DNA from: Pleurostoma richardsiae
Lineage: Eukaryota; Ascomycota; Sordariomycetes; Calosphaeriales; Pleurostomataceae
Length of the DNA stretch: 64,000 bases
Assembly (NCBI GenBank): GCA_030052745.1
Contig: JANBVO010000029.1
Coordinates: 392,407-456,406 of the forward strand
Direction of reading: 5' to 3'
This document shows, in pieces, positions 44,328-55,693 of this stretch (position 1 is the first letter of the stretch; each line of letters opens with the position of its first letter). Below the pieces are notes generated by a model. The model saw nothing but the letters and a program-made list of their open reading frames with translations, had not been told where the DNA came from and searched no databases. The translations under genes and the position numbers were made by a program.

Positions 44328-47023
44328 GGCTCCATGACTACCATACCAGGTAGCCGTTGAAGTCTTTGTATTGGGTACTTCTCGACTTAGCAGTGGAGTG
44401 ATATACTCCCGCTGTCGTTGTGATTCCCCATTCGCTCCTTGTCATTTATTCTCTCGAGTCGTCTCACCCTTTTCATCTCCCCGTCCCATTATCTGTACGT
44501 TTAAGTGTTACTCTTTACATCAAGACCATGATTTAGGAAAATACTCTAATTACAATTTCTCGAGCCATCTTAATTTAGCTATTGACGTTGAGACGTAGGT
44601 TATGTTGGTGTAGATAAGCGGGGTAGTACAATAGGAGTAAGAGAGTAGGTAAGTTGGGACAGTAGGTAAGTTAAGAGGAGGGTTTAATAAATTACTTTAG
44701 TAGAAGATATTATAACTAAGTATCACCTTGAACTGAATGCAAGGCGAGAATTAAGAATGAAAAAGTGCCGTAAAGTGGTGAGGATCGATGGCACATCATG
44801 AACGAGCGCTGTAGTGCCTTTCGTTAGTGTTGCGCCCGGTATCTCCTTGTATGGTGGATAAATTTCGAATCGTCATCCTAAAGTATGTCTCGTCATCTCA
44901 CTGAGTTGCCTGTCATGTCAGATAAGGCATAACCGATAAATCTGTCCTTACGGGTCGCCAAGGCGAGCAGTTCGCTGCTAACAACTACTGAGCGGTCTCG
45001 CCTATCACTGTAGTGGTTCTGTGTTGATATAAGTTCCTTACCTTGCAAGAATGTTGTGCAAAACAGGGATGAGAGCTTCGTAACGGAGCTGACCTTTATG
45101 TGGCTCCATAACTTTCGTACTGGAAGGAGTGTGTTACTCTGATCAGTTACTAATCACCGCTGATGGGCAGGGTTCCCGCGTGATGTGAAGTAGGAACAAG
45201 AAGGCGTATCTCCCTGTCTAGCATTGCAACAACTACCTGAGAGGCTAGCATTGCAAGGTAAACATCTCTAGGCGGGCACGGAGTTACGGCGTGAGGCTAG
45301 AGATCACGGATATAGGGACCAGTGTCTCGTCGAGAGAACGCTCCCCAGGCCTGCCAGGTTGACACACACGATAAGCCATATCCACATCTTTTCAATCCAA
45401 AAATGCATCGGAAGAACATTGAGACAGGGCTCTGAACGTCCCGTCTCGATCGATAACTCAGGTATTGATGTACGGCTGTTTGATTTGCACACAAGGCATG
45501 CCAGCCGGTGAGGTCCGAATCAAGAACTGCGAGGGACAATCCTAGTAGATAGGGAAGTCGGTACAAGATAGGTCAGTCAACATTCTCTTGTCAACAAAAG
45601 CCCAAGCAAGCTTGTCATGCTGGAGGAAACTAACAGAAACAGTCTGCCCGTACCGCATGCCTTGTTTTGGCAAGGGAATCATCATCCTTCACCGGTCCGG
45701 ACGTGGCCGACTACCACCATCGCGTAGAACAGTGGGATCTTGGCTAGAGCCAGACCTCACAAGTGACATGCAATCTGCAGGGTGCCACCTTCTTTCCTCT
45801 TCTGAAGGGATTCCACTGGAGGAGACGCTCTTGGCATACAGCTCTTCTCGAGACTGCATCATGGAGTTCAGAAAGCCAGACGATCTCGACCGGAACGTGT
45901 GTCATTCTCCCAACTGACGAGACGTCAAGTGAGAGAGAAGGGGTCCGGCATGAGGGTTGCCGACGTGCGTGCAACTACTGCCCGATAGGCTGGCATCGGC
46001 CAATCAGACTTAACAAGAAGCGATTATAGAGTTGTTCCTCCACAACAACTGCATGCATGCATACTCACAACGACTGATGACTATCTGGGGATACTTTCCC
46101 TTTTCCAACTTGTCAACGCCCAGCTTATCTGATCTGTATCTGCTCTTTCTCTATTAGCCTTTTTGGGACCGTCGCATTCCTGTGTTTACCAAGTCTCGGC
46201 ACGCATCACCGTTAGACGGGAACTTATTAAGCGCTGGTTGCGATAGGGACCCCCTCCCACCGACAGCCGTCAGTCTTTATCTCCGTTACCGGCAAGTCTA
46301 TGACATCCGTCACGCATGCCACACACCTGCGCTCTGACGACGCACGGCACCGAGCTAATCTAGCTTATAAGGATCTCCCCTCCGGTCTAGAGCCTGATGG
46401 ATCATCACGGCTGTCTCGGTCAGCGCCCCGACTCGTTAGGCTTGCGTCTAAAGCGCCCCTCCCTCCCTTTGCTGGCGTCAAAATGCTGGATAACGAGCCC
46501 AAATCGGGAAACTCTTTCCATCCAACCTCGAGAGGAAGCAAATCTCCCTGATATCGACGAAACCAAGACCCACGGCACTTCGTCAATTGGGCGTCTCTGT
46601 ATCGCTTCAACCAAGAGCCGCTAATATTCTGTAGCTGATCATGCCGATCCACTATCGAGGTGCCATCAGCTGGCCGGGATCGCAACTCTAAAGCCATCGT
46701 GCTTTCCTTCCCGATATGGGACTATCGCAGCCAAGAGACTCTAACGAGATATCTCCGTTGATAAGGGATCCCCGCAACCACCAAGTGTCGTGCACGACGA
46801 GATATAAGAAACCACGATGCTTCCCCAGGAAATCCTCCCGTGAGACTAGGTAGGCGGGATCAACTCTTCATCATCCTCATCGGGAGCCGTTGTCACAGTC
46901 AGCCCTAGGCTGGACACCTGGCTTACCACAGCGAACGAATAACACCGGAGCATCCGACCCGAACTTGGTTCTCTCGTCTTGTTTCTTCTCATTTTCATCA
47001 TCAACAACCACTGATTATCGAAC
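44328..47023. other. Gene-poor tract with an AT-rich core
   Basis: About 2.7 kb without a supported gene. The segment near 44500-44760 is AT-rich with AGGTAAGTT-like repeats. TAGCATTGCAA occurs twice about 27 bp apart around 45220-45258. The right end is the promoter of the 2OG oxygenase, with TATAAG at 46804-46809. No transposase was recognised. Confidence 0.45.
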
Positions 47024-48257
47024 ATGGCTGCAGCCCAGGTTCTCGCACCTTCTTCTGCTTTTCACCCCGGCTTCCGCGCTGCTCCCCTCATCAAGGAGCC
47101 CACCAGCATCATCAAGCCAAGTGGTAACGATGATTTCGACCCCAAGAAGCACCTCGCCTTCCGGACCCCGTCTAAGATCTACACCATGAAGGAGCTGGGG
47201 CTCCCAGAGGACCACGGCATCTCGCCGATTGCGGTGTCGGAGCCGTTCCCGCTGTTCACGGAGGAGGCCATCTTGAGGATGCGGTCGGAGGTGCTCAACA
47301 AGGACGTGATGGAGAAGTGCCAGTTCTCGAGCAACCTGGCCCAGGCCCAGCTCAGGGGCTACGCCGACAAGTAAGCGGTGGCTGCGCTGCCATACTCCCT
47401 AGGCCACAATCATGGCCGATCACTGACGGCTCAGATATGCGCCCTTCATCTACGACGCGTGGAAGAACCCCGAGACGCTCAAGGCAATCTCCAGCATTGC
47501 CGGCATCGACCTCACCTTAGAAATGGATCTGGAGATCGGCCATGTCAACCTCTCGGTCAAGTCCGAGGAGGAGAAGGATGAGGAGCTGAAGGCGTTTAAA
47601 GAGGGCGGCAGCAAGGAGCCAATCGTCGGCTGGCACACTGACAGCTACCCCTTCGTGTGCGTTCTTATGCTGAGTGACTGCTCAAACATGATCGGCGGTG
47701 AGACGGCACTGCGCACCGGTACTGGCGAGATCCTGAAGGTCCGCGGCCCGCAGATGGTACGCTTCCTCCCTCCCCTCATCCATGTTCCCGCTGCTCGGCG
47801 ACGTCTCCGCTAACACGATTCCTCGCAGGGCTGCGCCGTAGTGCTCCAAGGCCGCTACATCGAGCACCAGGCGCTCGCGGCCTTCGGGTCGACGGAGCGC
47901 ATCACGATGGTGACGAGCTTCCGACCGCGCAGCCCGCTGGTGCGCGACGACACCGTGCTGACGACTGTGCGGCCGATCTCGAACCTGGGGGAGCTGTACA
48001 CGCAGTTCAGCGAGTACCGCTTCGAGATCCTGGAGGAGCGGATCCGGCGGCAGCTCAAGGAGATGCGGGAGGCGCGCACGCTGGGGCGGCGGGTGGCGAC
48101 GGCGAAGCTCAAGGCGTTCGTGGCGGAGCAGCAGCGCTTCCTGGAGCATATGAACCGCGAGATGCTCGACGACGACAAGGTCGTCATGGGCGAGGTGGAC
48201 GACAGCCACCTGCTCACCAAGCCGAACAAGAAGGCCAAGGTGGCGCACGAAGAGTAA
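47024..48257 (+). CDS. Fe(II)/2-oxoglutarate-dependent dioxygenase-like protein
   Basis: Exons 47024-47370, 47435-47756 and 47829-48257 give 365 aa. The double-stranded beta-helix iron site is visible: GWHTDSYPF supplies the HxD pair (His and Asp), and GRYIEHQAL supplies the distal His. GETALRTGTGEILKV between them matches the fungal 2OG family that modifies small molecules. A helical C-terminal region (about residues 280-340) is rich in Arg and Glu (EERIRRQLKEMREARTLG) and ends with a lysine-rich stretch, KPNKKAKVAHEE. The start is the first ATG after a leader with TATAAG 215 bp upstream. The substrate is unknown. The other intron junctions restore ADKYAPFIYDAW and GPQMGCAVVLQ. Confidence 0.83.
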
Positions 48258-49580
48258 GAAGGCGGTGCAAGGGCGCGTATTTCGGCTATCAAGAATGTGT
48301 AATTGATGTAGTAATGACTGCGGTACAGGTACCTGAGACAGCTAATGAAGTGATCATGATCTTTCTTTAAGATACCTAAATCCCTACCTTCAACGGAGAC
48401 TGTGGAATGTACTGTTGCTGGCTCAGATAGCCTCGAGATATCAGGTCCGTTTTCTATATCTTCGAGACGTTCGTCTATAAACGGGGACTTTCGTCCTCAG
48501 AAGTCCCTATTCACAGGAACTCAGAGCAGGACGCTGAAGACGAAGCGGTGTCTGACGATCATTTCTTCGAAGCAGCCGTCACATCAACCGGTTTTCTGGG
48601 TGAAAAGTTCCTACAGAGATCACATGCAGGAGCGTCCAGTTATGTGACATCGACCTCCTGATCTGGGGAATGTAGGAGCTCGCAAGGTGGACGTCCGTAC
48701 CTATACGGAGTTGACAAAACGTCGTGTCTTGGAGGCTCACGGTTGCGCAAAGTGGGCAAGTGCTGTTTCTGCCGGCACAGTACGCGGTTACGGTGCTGCT
48801 GGGCTGTCCCCTGGAATATCACGTGTAGATAAGCTGATAGTGTCAAATTCAGGTTTCATGCCACATTTCCGCCGCTGATCTAGTACGCAAACGGCTAGAC
48901 TGCAGCCTATATCACGCCTAGCTTACGTTAGCGCGTATACAGTAGAGTGCAACATTAGCCACAAAGTGCATCATTCTTGCGCCTGTTGGCGTTAGCTGCT
49001 TCCGTCACTTGGGGCTTCCCCAGCCTTCTCTTGGCGTCGATCAACAGTCAGCTCCGTCCTCCACTTTCATGATTGATCACGGCAGGTTCTTCGACGCTCC
49101 AAGGCGCTCCTGCAAACAGAAGAGCGACCATTACTAACTATTCACATTGATCCTTCTCTTCCTCCTTTTCCTCAATTCTCATACGGCGAAGAATAGATTC
49201 TCTTCTTTTCTTCTTCCTCCGGCTCTTCACATAAATTATTCGATCTACCCTTCGTTGTCCGGACCCAACCGAGTCGAGTCATTTGCGTCGCAGGCCTAGT
49301 TGTTGTTTCGCCTGCGCCACTTCTGTTTGACATCCCGGACTCAAATCACAACAAACTGTCGCATCATCCCGCGAACCCCGGACAGCTCGAACGTCACACC
49401 CGCCGGGCCATTTCGGCTACTCGTAAATTCACGCAGAACCTCGGGAACTCACGTTTCGACTCGATATATCCTCCTTACAGCGCCAGACCCGATTGCGACG
49501 CGCCAGTACCGGCAGTTTGAACCGCACTGGTTCGACCCCACAGCATTTAGAAGACGACAACACACTCACACAACGCCAAG
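48258..49580. other. Spacer and leader of the TCP11/Sok1 gene
   Basis: The right 450 bp is C- and T-rich and likely the promoter and long leader of the following gene. No gene was recognised in the left part. Confidence 0.45.
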
Positions 49581-52500
49581 ATGAGGCGGCCGTCCCTAGA
49601 TCTCACTGAGCCCTCCCGGAACCTGGAAGAGTCGCTCGGCTCTCCAGCTCCAGGCTCCCTCGACCCGACCGTCGACATGTCGCTCTCTCCCGACGAGGAA
49701 ATCGAAGCCGTGGAGGGGCCACAAGACGATGGGCCGCAGATCTTCTCACCCCCACCACACATCGCCGCACGCTTCTACCGCCCGACCCAGAACCGCCGCA
49801 AAGACTCGGCCGCATCCTCACGACGCAACTCCATCTCATCACAACACTCGCGGTCGTCTCACGGCTTTGGGCGTGATGGCGGCCCGCAGAGCAAGCATAT
49901 CGCGCAGCACCTTCGCCGGGCTTCCATCTTGGAGGACCGCCAGAAGCGGCTAGCGGACCGCGCCGCTCATGCAGAGAAAGTGCGCTTGCGTGCAGCTCTC
50001 GCGAAGGCGTCCATCCGCGATGCGTCAGTCTTCGAAGAGAAGGCGTTGGCCGCGCAGCTTGCGCGCGAACGGAATCTCGCGGAGATTGCCGCGGCGTGTG
50101 CCGAGGAAGTGAAGCGGGCAAAGGCGGTCGCAGAGAGCATGAAAGAGAAGCGCGAACAAGAAATCCAGAAGATGCGGATGCAGATGGAGGAGCGCCTCGC
50201 TGAGGCCGAGAGGAGGCGCGAGGAGCTGCGGAACAAGAACGCGCTGCGGACACGTGGGCGAGGCCAGAGCACGACTTCCCCGACACGCAAGGCCGTTGAG
50301 GTCTTGCCGGAGGTCGAGGAAGTCAAGGAGCGTGAGACGTCACCGTTGACAGAAGACGCTGCTGTCGCAAGGATCCAGTGGTGGTGGAGGGGCATGGAGA
50401 GGAAGAAGGCTGTCTCGGAGTTCCTCCAACTTGGCTTGACCATTGACAGTGTCAGGGATACCTCCTTCGAGAAGGTGGTCGAGCTGCTCGGGCAGGAGAA
50501 GGTTCTCCTGATCACTGCCCGGGTCCTGCGGATCTGCGGTCTCCAAGAGGGCGAGACGGGGTCTGTCGAGGAAATGGCCGCAGTGCGGACATTCCTCAGT
50601 GCGTTCCTGATACTGGGACACCCTGCTCAAGTCCTTAGCAATAGGGACGGCAGCGCGGAACAGGAACAGGTTGGAGCGACTCTGGCGCAGCCTATCCCCA
50701 AGGACGATCTGGCTAATCCACAGTCGCAGGAGCTTGTTGCGAAGGCAAGGGATTTGCTGATCTCGTTTGAGACGATTCTCTCACGCCTCACTTCCACAAA
50801 TAACTATACCCCTCCCCAAACACTACTCCAGGCTCTACCCGAGGTCTACGCCACGTTTTACAATGCCTTCATTGCGTGGAAAGCCCGGGATTCCAGCGCG
50901 CTGATTGACGTGATGCTCTTGCAGTTCGTTGAACTGGATGCAATTCTGCATACAGTCAAGGACAGTACCGATGCACACGTTACAGACCAGTACCGCCAGA
51001 GCATCCAGGAGAACCAGGTGAAGCTGCTTGTCCGCATCAAGAAGCTGGCTGGAGCAGAGCAAGGCAAGAAGCTGGTCCTTGAGGCTGTGCGAAAGGCGCG
51101 AAAGGCGCGGGCTCAGAAGAAGCCGGTTGGCGACATGAAGCCGCGTATCGCAGACCAGTCCATGACCGCAGAGTCGGCTTTGGACGATCTAGGCACGGCT
51201 CAAGAGGCATCTAGCTCAGGGGCACAGCAGCCCACTCCGCCTGCTACACCCGTCGGGAAGCAGCGGTCTGTCGAGATCGACGTCCGCCTGCCTCGGAAAG
51301 CTAGTCTACTACCAGACAACCGCATAGTGGTACACGAACTGGCGATCAATAACGAATACAGAGTATCGGCCGAAGAGTGGACAGAAGCAGAGACGAAGAT
51401 GCTTAGGCCACTGCTGGACGAGATGCGCGACACGATGCAGGATGATCACCAGGAGAGACACTTTTACCTCTTGCTTGCGATCGCTGACTCTATCCGCGAT
51501 AAGCTGCAGAGGCTTGTGAGGCCAGGCAATTCGATGCACACCTTCATCGGAGAGATGCTAGACATCGATGTTGCCAAGCGACAGTTCCTGACGGGAAGTT
51601 TCTCGTATGAGAAATTCTTCTCCTCGATGGGGGCTCTGCTCCCCAAGCTCTGCGCTCCCATCCGCGATGATGAAGTCAAGGACCTTGTCGAAAACCATCT
51701 CACCCGTGGTAACTACGTGGACCGCTTGGAGGCCTTGATGCTATTCATCGACGTCATGCTCAGCGACTACGCCAACCACCTTCTTCACATGGTTGCACCG
51801 AAGTTGCTCGAGTCCGCCCCGCAGTACGAAGCCAAGGTCTTTACGGCGGCGCTCGAAAACGGTGAACACGGCTTGTCTTCTGCCGAGGCAGCTTGGCGTG
51901 TGGCACGCAGCAAGGTCTTAGGGGAAGTCTCCCGGCGCGATCCCGAGGGCATCAACCACCCCAAGTCCCGGCCGTCAGCAGACAGGTTCTACACGCAGAT
52001 GCTGGTGGATGTGTTCACACAGCTGAGCCCACCGTCGCTTGAGGACGTCCCAGAGATGCTCCGGCTCGACCATAAGCGGATACTCAAGAGCGGACAGTTG
52101 ACAAGGAGGATCATCACGACAAGTGGAATCCTGCTACAGTGCAAGAACCTGCTCAAGCGCGACGTGCGAGCGCCGTGGAAGACGGAAGCCGCACGGATCA
52201 TGACGGTGCTGCAGAGTGCGGACCAGGAGCAAGCGAGCACGGAGGCGGTTGTTGCAGGCGTCATGGCAGCGCTTGAGGCCGGCCGTTCGATGCCGGCCGC
52301 TACCAAGGGACACCTCCGGGCTCTAGTGCAGAAGCTTGTCACCGCCAGTAAAGACTGCACAGCGCCAAGCGACAGTGCCTCCGGCTCCTCGTCCGATCCC
52401 AGAGAGCCCGTGCTGCGCCTGCTGCTTAACCGCCTCAGGGGCCACCTGATGGCGCGGCTGGCTCCTGGAAGCGCGAGTGACAAGGTCAAGGCGACTAGCA

Positions 52501-52724
52501 CGGCGGGAGAGAAGCTAGCGGGCCTTGGGCTCGCAGAATTTGTTGAGACGGTGCGGGAGATGGTCGACGAGATGGCCAAGGTGGGAGCTGTGGACCGGGA
52601 GACCCACGGAGTCTGGTGGGAGAACGTCGCGGAGAAGGTGGAGAGGGAGGAGCAGGAGGCGTCTGCTGCTGGTACTTCCACTCCGGCAACTGCTCCGGCG
52701 ACGCCACCATCCGTGCGTGATTAG
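49581..52724 (+). CDS. T-complex 11 (TCP11/Sok1) family protein
   Basis: Intronless gene of 1047 aa. The N-terminal third is low-complexity and phospho-site-like (RRNSISSQHSRSSHGFG), followed by a long basic coiled coil at about residues 110-225 (EEVKRAKAVAESMKEKREQE). A short IQ-like segment (AAVARIQWWWRGMERKKAV) precedes the TCP11 domain, about residues 290-900, with FLILGHPAQVLS, LLISFETILSRL, TLLQALPEVYATFYNAF and GSFSYEKFFSSMGALLPKLCAP, all characteristic. In yeast the homologue SOK1 suppresses loss of protein kinase A, so a role in cAMP/PKA signalling is inferred. The ATG follows a C- and A-rich leader directly and begins with a serine-rich region. Confidence 0.9.
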   Translation: MRRPSLDLTEPSRNLEESLGSPAPGSLDPTVDMSLSPDEEIEAVEGPQDDGPQIFSPPPHIAARFYRPTQNRRKDSAASSRRNSISSQHSRSSHGFGRDGGPQSKHIAQHLRRASILEDRQKRLADRAAHAEKVRLRAALAKASIRDASVFEEKALAAQLARERNLAEIAAACAEEVKRAKAVAESMKEKREQEIQKMRMQMEERLAEAERRREELRNKNALRTRGRGQSTTSPTRKAVEVLPEVEEVKERETSPLTEDAAVARIQWWWRGMERKKAVSEFLQLGLTIDSVRDTSFEKVVELLGQEKVLLITARVLRICGLQEGETGSVEEMAAVRTFLSAFLILGHPAQVLSNRDGSAEQEQVGATLAQPIPKDDLANPQSQELVAKARDLLISFETILSRLTSTNNYTPPQTLLQALPEVYATFYNAFIAWKARDSSALIDVMLLQFVELDAILHTVKDSTDAHVTDQYRQSIQENQVKLLVRIKKLAGAEQGKKLVLEAVRKARKARAQKKPVGDMKPRIADQSMTAESALDDLGTAQEASSSGAQQPTPPATPVGKQRSVEIDVRLPRKASLLPDNRIVVHELAINNEYRVSAEEWTEAETKMLRPLLDEMRDTMQDDHQERHFYLLLAIADSIRDKLQRLVRPGNSMHTFIGEMLDIDVAKRQFLTGSFSYEKFFSSMGALLPKLCAPIRDDEVKDLVENHLTRGNYVDRLEALMLFIDVMLSDYANHLLHMVAPKLLESAPQYEAKVFTAALENGEHGLSSAEAAWRVARSKVLGEVSRRDPEGINHPKSRPSADRFYTQMLVDVFTQLSPPSLEDVPEMLRLDHKRILKSGQLTRRIITTSGILLQCKNLLKRDVRAPWKTEAARIMTVLQSADQEQASTEAVVAGVMAALEAGRSMPAATKGHLRALVQKLVTASKDCTAPSDSASGSSSDPREPVLRLLLNRLRGHLMARLAPGSASDKVKATSTAGEKLAGLGLAEFVETVREMVDEMAKVGAVDRETHGVWWENVAEKVEREEQEASAAGTSTPATAPATPPSVRD

Positions 52725-53914
52725 ATGATGGGCGGCGCGCGGTTCACGATAGACTGGCTTTGACTGCATGAGCATTGTATGAGCATTGGGGTCCCTGAGC
52801 AGGGAATATTCAGGGGCGATGGGATTCACGGTTATGGGACAGACTATTCAGGGACTGGGAGGGGCGTTTTGGGGGTTTTCCGTGGCTCGATGACGATTCT
52901 GTTTACCCGGTCGTCGGGCGTCATCGTTGCTTTCTAGTCTTGCGTTATTTTTGAAGGATACACAGCGAACTGAGATGGGCTAGACGAGACGCACGTAGGC
53001 TGTCCTTACGGAAGCGGCTTTTAAGGGTTTACCTGGTGTAGTTTACGGTTACGGCTTTACAAGATTGGCAGGCTTGAACAGCACTTGTTATCATTATGCC
53101 CCAGCGCAATGAGATGAATTCCTACATGCAAGAAGTGCCGGTGACCGACTTCCTCTTCTGTGATCTACCGTCCGCACAAGGTCTGGTGATACGATACAAC
53201 TGGCTGACTTGACTTCACTCTGGATCTTCTTCGGGCTGGGTGGGATCATTAATGCCGCTCTTCAGAGCTCATGACTCCGCAAATGGCTCTTCAGATCGGT
53301 CGAGAGCTCAAAATAACCGTGGACGGATCGACCTGCAATCTGAGCGCTAAGCTCGCGAATCACAGCCATACGGGATTTCTTGTATGCGGCTGGGGTTGCA
53401 TCGTTGCAGTCCAGTTGCGTCTGCATCTGGTGGCAAAATATATCTGAGATGGCCGAACCGCGCACTATCCCCAAGCCGGACCGTTGAGCGAGCTTGGCCG
53501 GAAGGATGATTGTCAGGGGGGCGCACGGCCGCTTCAGGGAAGGAAGTTGGCGCAAAGGAAGAGTCGCCCTCTTTAAACCGCCGGATCGCCTCCATCCCGC
53601 CGCGGCGGACTCGGTCTTCTCTCGTGTGCTCCTTGTGCTCCGTAGTCATCAACTACCTACCTACTTATAAACTATCGCAGCATCTCCAACAGCGCAGAGT
53701 CTGTCTCGGAGTTCTCGGATCTGCGCCGCGGATATATGTGATCCGCAACAGTCTTAGTTTCTAAGCTGTGGTTTCCCGCGCATCCCGGCTCTTTTCGAGC
53801 GGCACAGCAGACAAGCTTCCCACCCCTTTGGTGGCGCTGCCTATCTCATCACGCGCCTGCGGCACCAATAACCTCGGACCCGACAGCCCGGAGACGCGAG
53901 GATTGCTGCCAGCC
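52725..53914. other. Spacer between TCP11 and Zn2Cys6 genes
   Basis: 3' flank of the TCP11 gene, then the promoter region of the regulator, with CTACCTACCTAC at 53653-53664. A minus-strand frame at 53262-53652 has no domain. No gene was recognised. Confidence 0.4.
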
Positions 53915-55618
53915 ATGGCCGGCGCTCGCGCCGCTCACTCCAAATCGCGGGCCGGGTGCAAGCAGTGCAAGAAGCGCCGTGTGAAGGTCCGGAACCGCAT
54001 TAGCTGCACGATACGGATCTGGAAGAAGTCCTAGCTGACCCCCCGACAGTGCGGCCTCCAGGAGCCCCGATGCGCCCACTGCGTCCGGCGCGATGAGCAG
54101 TGCGAGTATCCCTCTTTCGGCACCCATCCCGCGCCGGCCGCGCCGGCCGCTGCCTCCGCCTCCTCCCCCGGCGCCCGGGCACCCTCACTGCCCTCTTCAC
54201 CCCACTCCCCCACCTCCCGCCGCCACCGTCCCCGGTCCCTCACGTCCCCTTCCGTGCCCGCCTCGCTCCACCCCGGCTACCCCCCCTGGGACTCCAGCCA
54301 GTTCCTGACCGCCATGCCCGGCATGTCCCCCAGCCTCTCCCCCTCCGAGGCCCGCGTCTGGGCCGCCGAGCTGCCCCCCGACCTGGCCGAGCGCCACCCC
54401 TTCCTGCTGCACAACGGCCTCGCCCTCGCCGCCCTGCGCCGGCACCACGCCCGCGCGCCCGACGCCGCCGACTGCTACGCCGCCGCCTGCGCGCACCAGC
54501 TCGCCGCGTCGCGGCTCTTCCGCGGAGGCGTGCAGTCCGTCACGCGCGGCAACTGGCTCGCCTGCTTCATCTTCAGCGTCTCGCTGACCGTCTTCCACTT
54601 CCACGTCTCCTGCCGGCCCCCCTCGGCGTCGGCGGCGGGGGAGAGAGGCCAGGGCGGCGGGGAGCACCCGGTCAGCTTCGCCGCGCCGGCCAGCGAGCCG
54701 CACGACTTCCTCGAGTCCTTCTTCGTGCTGCGCCACTCGTCCTACCTCGCCCGCCAGCTGCTGCTGTGGTTCCGCCGCAGCCCGCTGCTGGCCGTCGTGC
54801 ACCGGCGGCTGGGCCGCGAGTGGGCGATGCTGCAGGAGGCGCAGCGGCTGGAGGACGAGGAGGGGTCCGGCGGCGCGAAGGCCGCTGTCAAGAGGCTGGC
54901 GGAGGCCGTGGACCGGCTTCCCATGGGCTCCGGAGGCGGGGTGGCTAGGAAAGATCGTTGTGAGGAGGGGGAGGAGGAGGAGCACTGGCGCACCACCTGC
55001 CGGGTAGCTGTGAACTCTCTCCGGCGGTGGGTGCGCTCCGTGTCCGGCGCGCCGCGCAGCTGGGCCGACTTCCTGTGGTGGCCAGTCATGCAGGAGGCGG
55101 AGTACGTGGCGCTGCTGGAGGCGCGGGTGCCCGCCGCGGTGGTGATCTACGCGCACTGGTGCGCCGTCATGGACCGCGCCCCGGTGAGATGGTACCTCGA
55201 GGGCTGGGCGCAGCGGACGGTGGCGGCGGCCGTGGAGGGGGCCGAGCTGGGACCGCAGTGGGCGGCGCTCATGGCATGGCCGCTGAGGACGATCGGGATG
55301 ACCGAAGATGAGGTGGAGTTGCTCTCTGAAGACGAGGCAGGCCGGGAGCAGAAGGAGAAGGTAGTACTGCCTCGACAGCCAGCCAGGAAGCGCATCGCTG
55401 ACTTACAGGAGTACACCGATGCTGGCCGCTTTATCACGGAGCTTGCCGAGGAAGAGGAAACTCCAAGGTCCCTTCGTGCCAGCCCCTCGGAGGCGGCAGC
55501 TAGGAGTCCCGGATCTGTACAGACACTGGAGTTGAGGCCGGCTCCGGACGATGCACCTCGGCTTCCATGGCTGATGATCAGTGACTTGCAGAGCCCGGGA
55601 GACACACCAACACCTTAG
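53915..55618 (+). CDS. Zn2Cys6 transcription factor
   Basis: Fungal binuclear zinc-cluster regulator. Exons 53915-53986 and 54050-55618 give 546 aa. The DNA-binding cluster has exact spacing C-x2-C-x6-C-x6-C-x2-C-x6-C (Cys 15, 18, 25, 32, 35, 42), with CKQCKKRRVKC and CAHCVRRDEQCEY. The intron falls just before the third cysteine. After the cluster come a Pro/Ser/Ala linker and a region resembling the fungal-specific factors related to sterol regulators (Upc2-like): ERHPFLLHNGLALAALRRHH, then HQLAASRLFRGGV and WLACFIFSVSLTVFHFHV. The remainder is helical, and the C-terminus is acidic. It is very rich in G and C. The target genes are unknown, and no adjacent pathway identifies them. Confidence 0.87.
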
Positions 55619-55693
55619 CAAGATAACAGTCCAAGTCGGTTACATGTTATTGTATCCCAATCTGACACAAATGTGGTACTACATCGTCTGCGG

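Noticed and set aside
49525-49545. GGTTCGACCC string resembling a tRNA B box
   Set aside because: No A box or foldable cloverleaf around it; it lies in the leader of the TCP11 gene.
54197-55156. 319-codon antisense frame across the Zn2Cys6 gene
   Set aside because: Antisense shadow of a very GC-rich gene.
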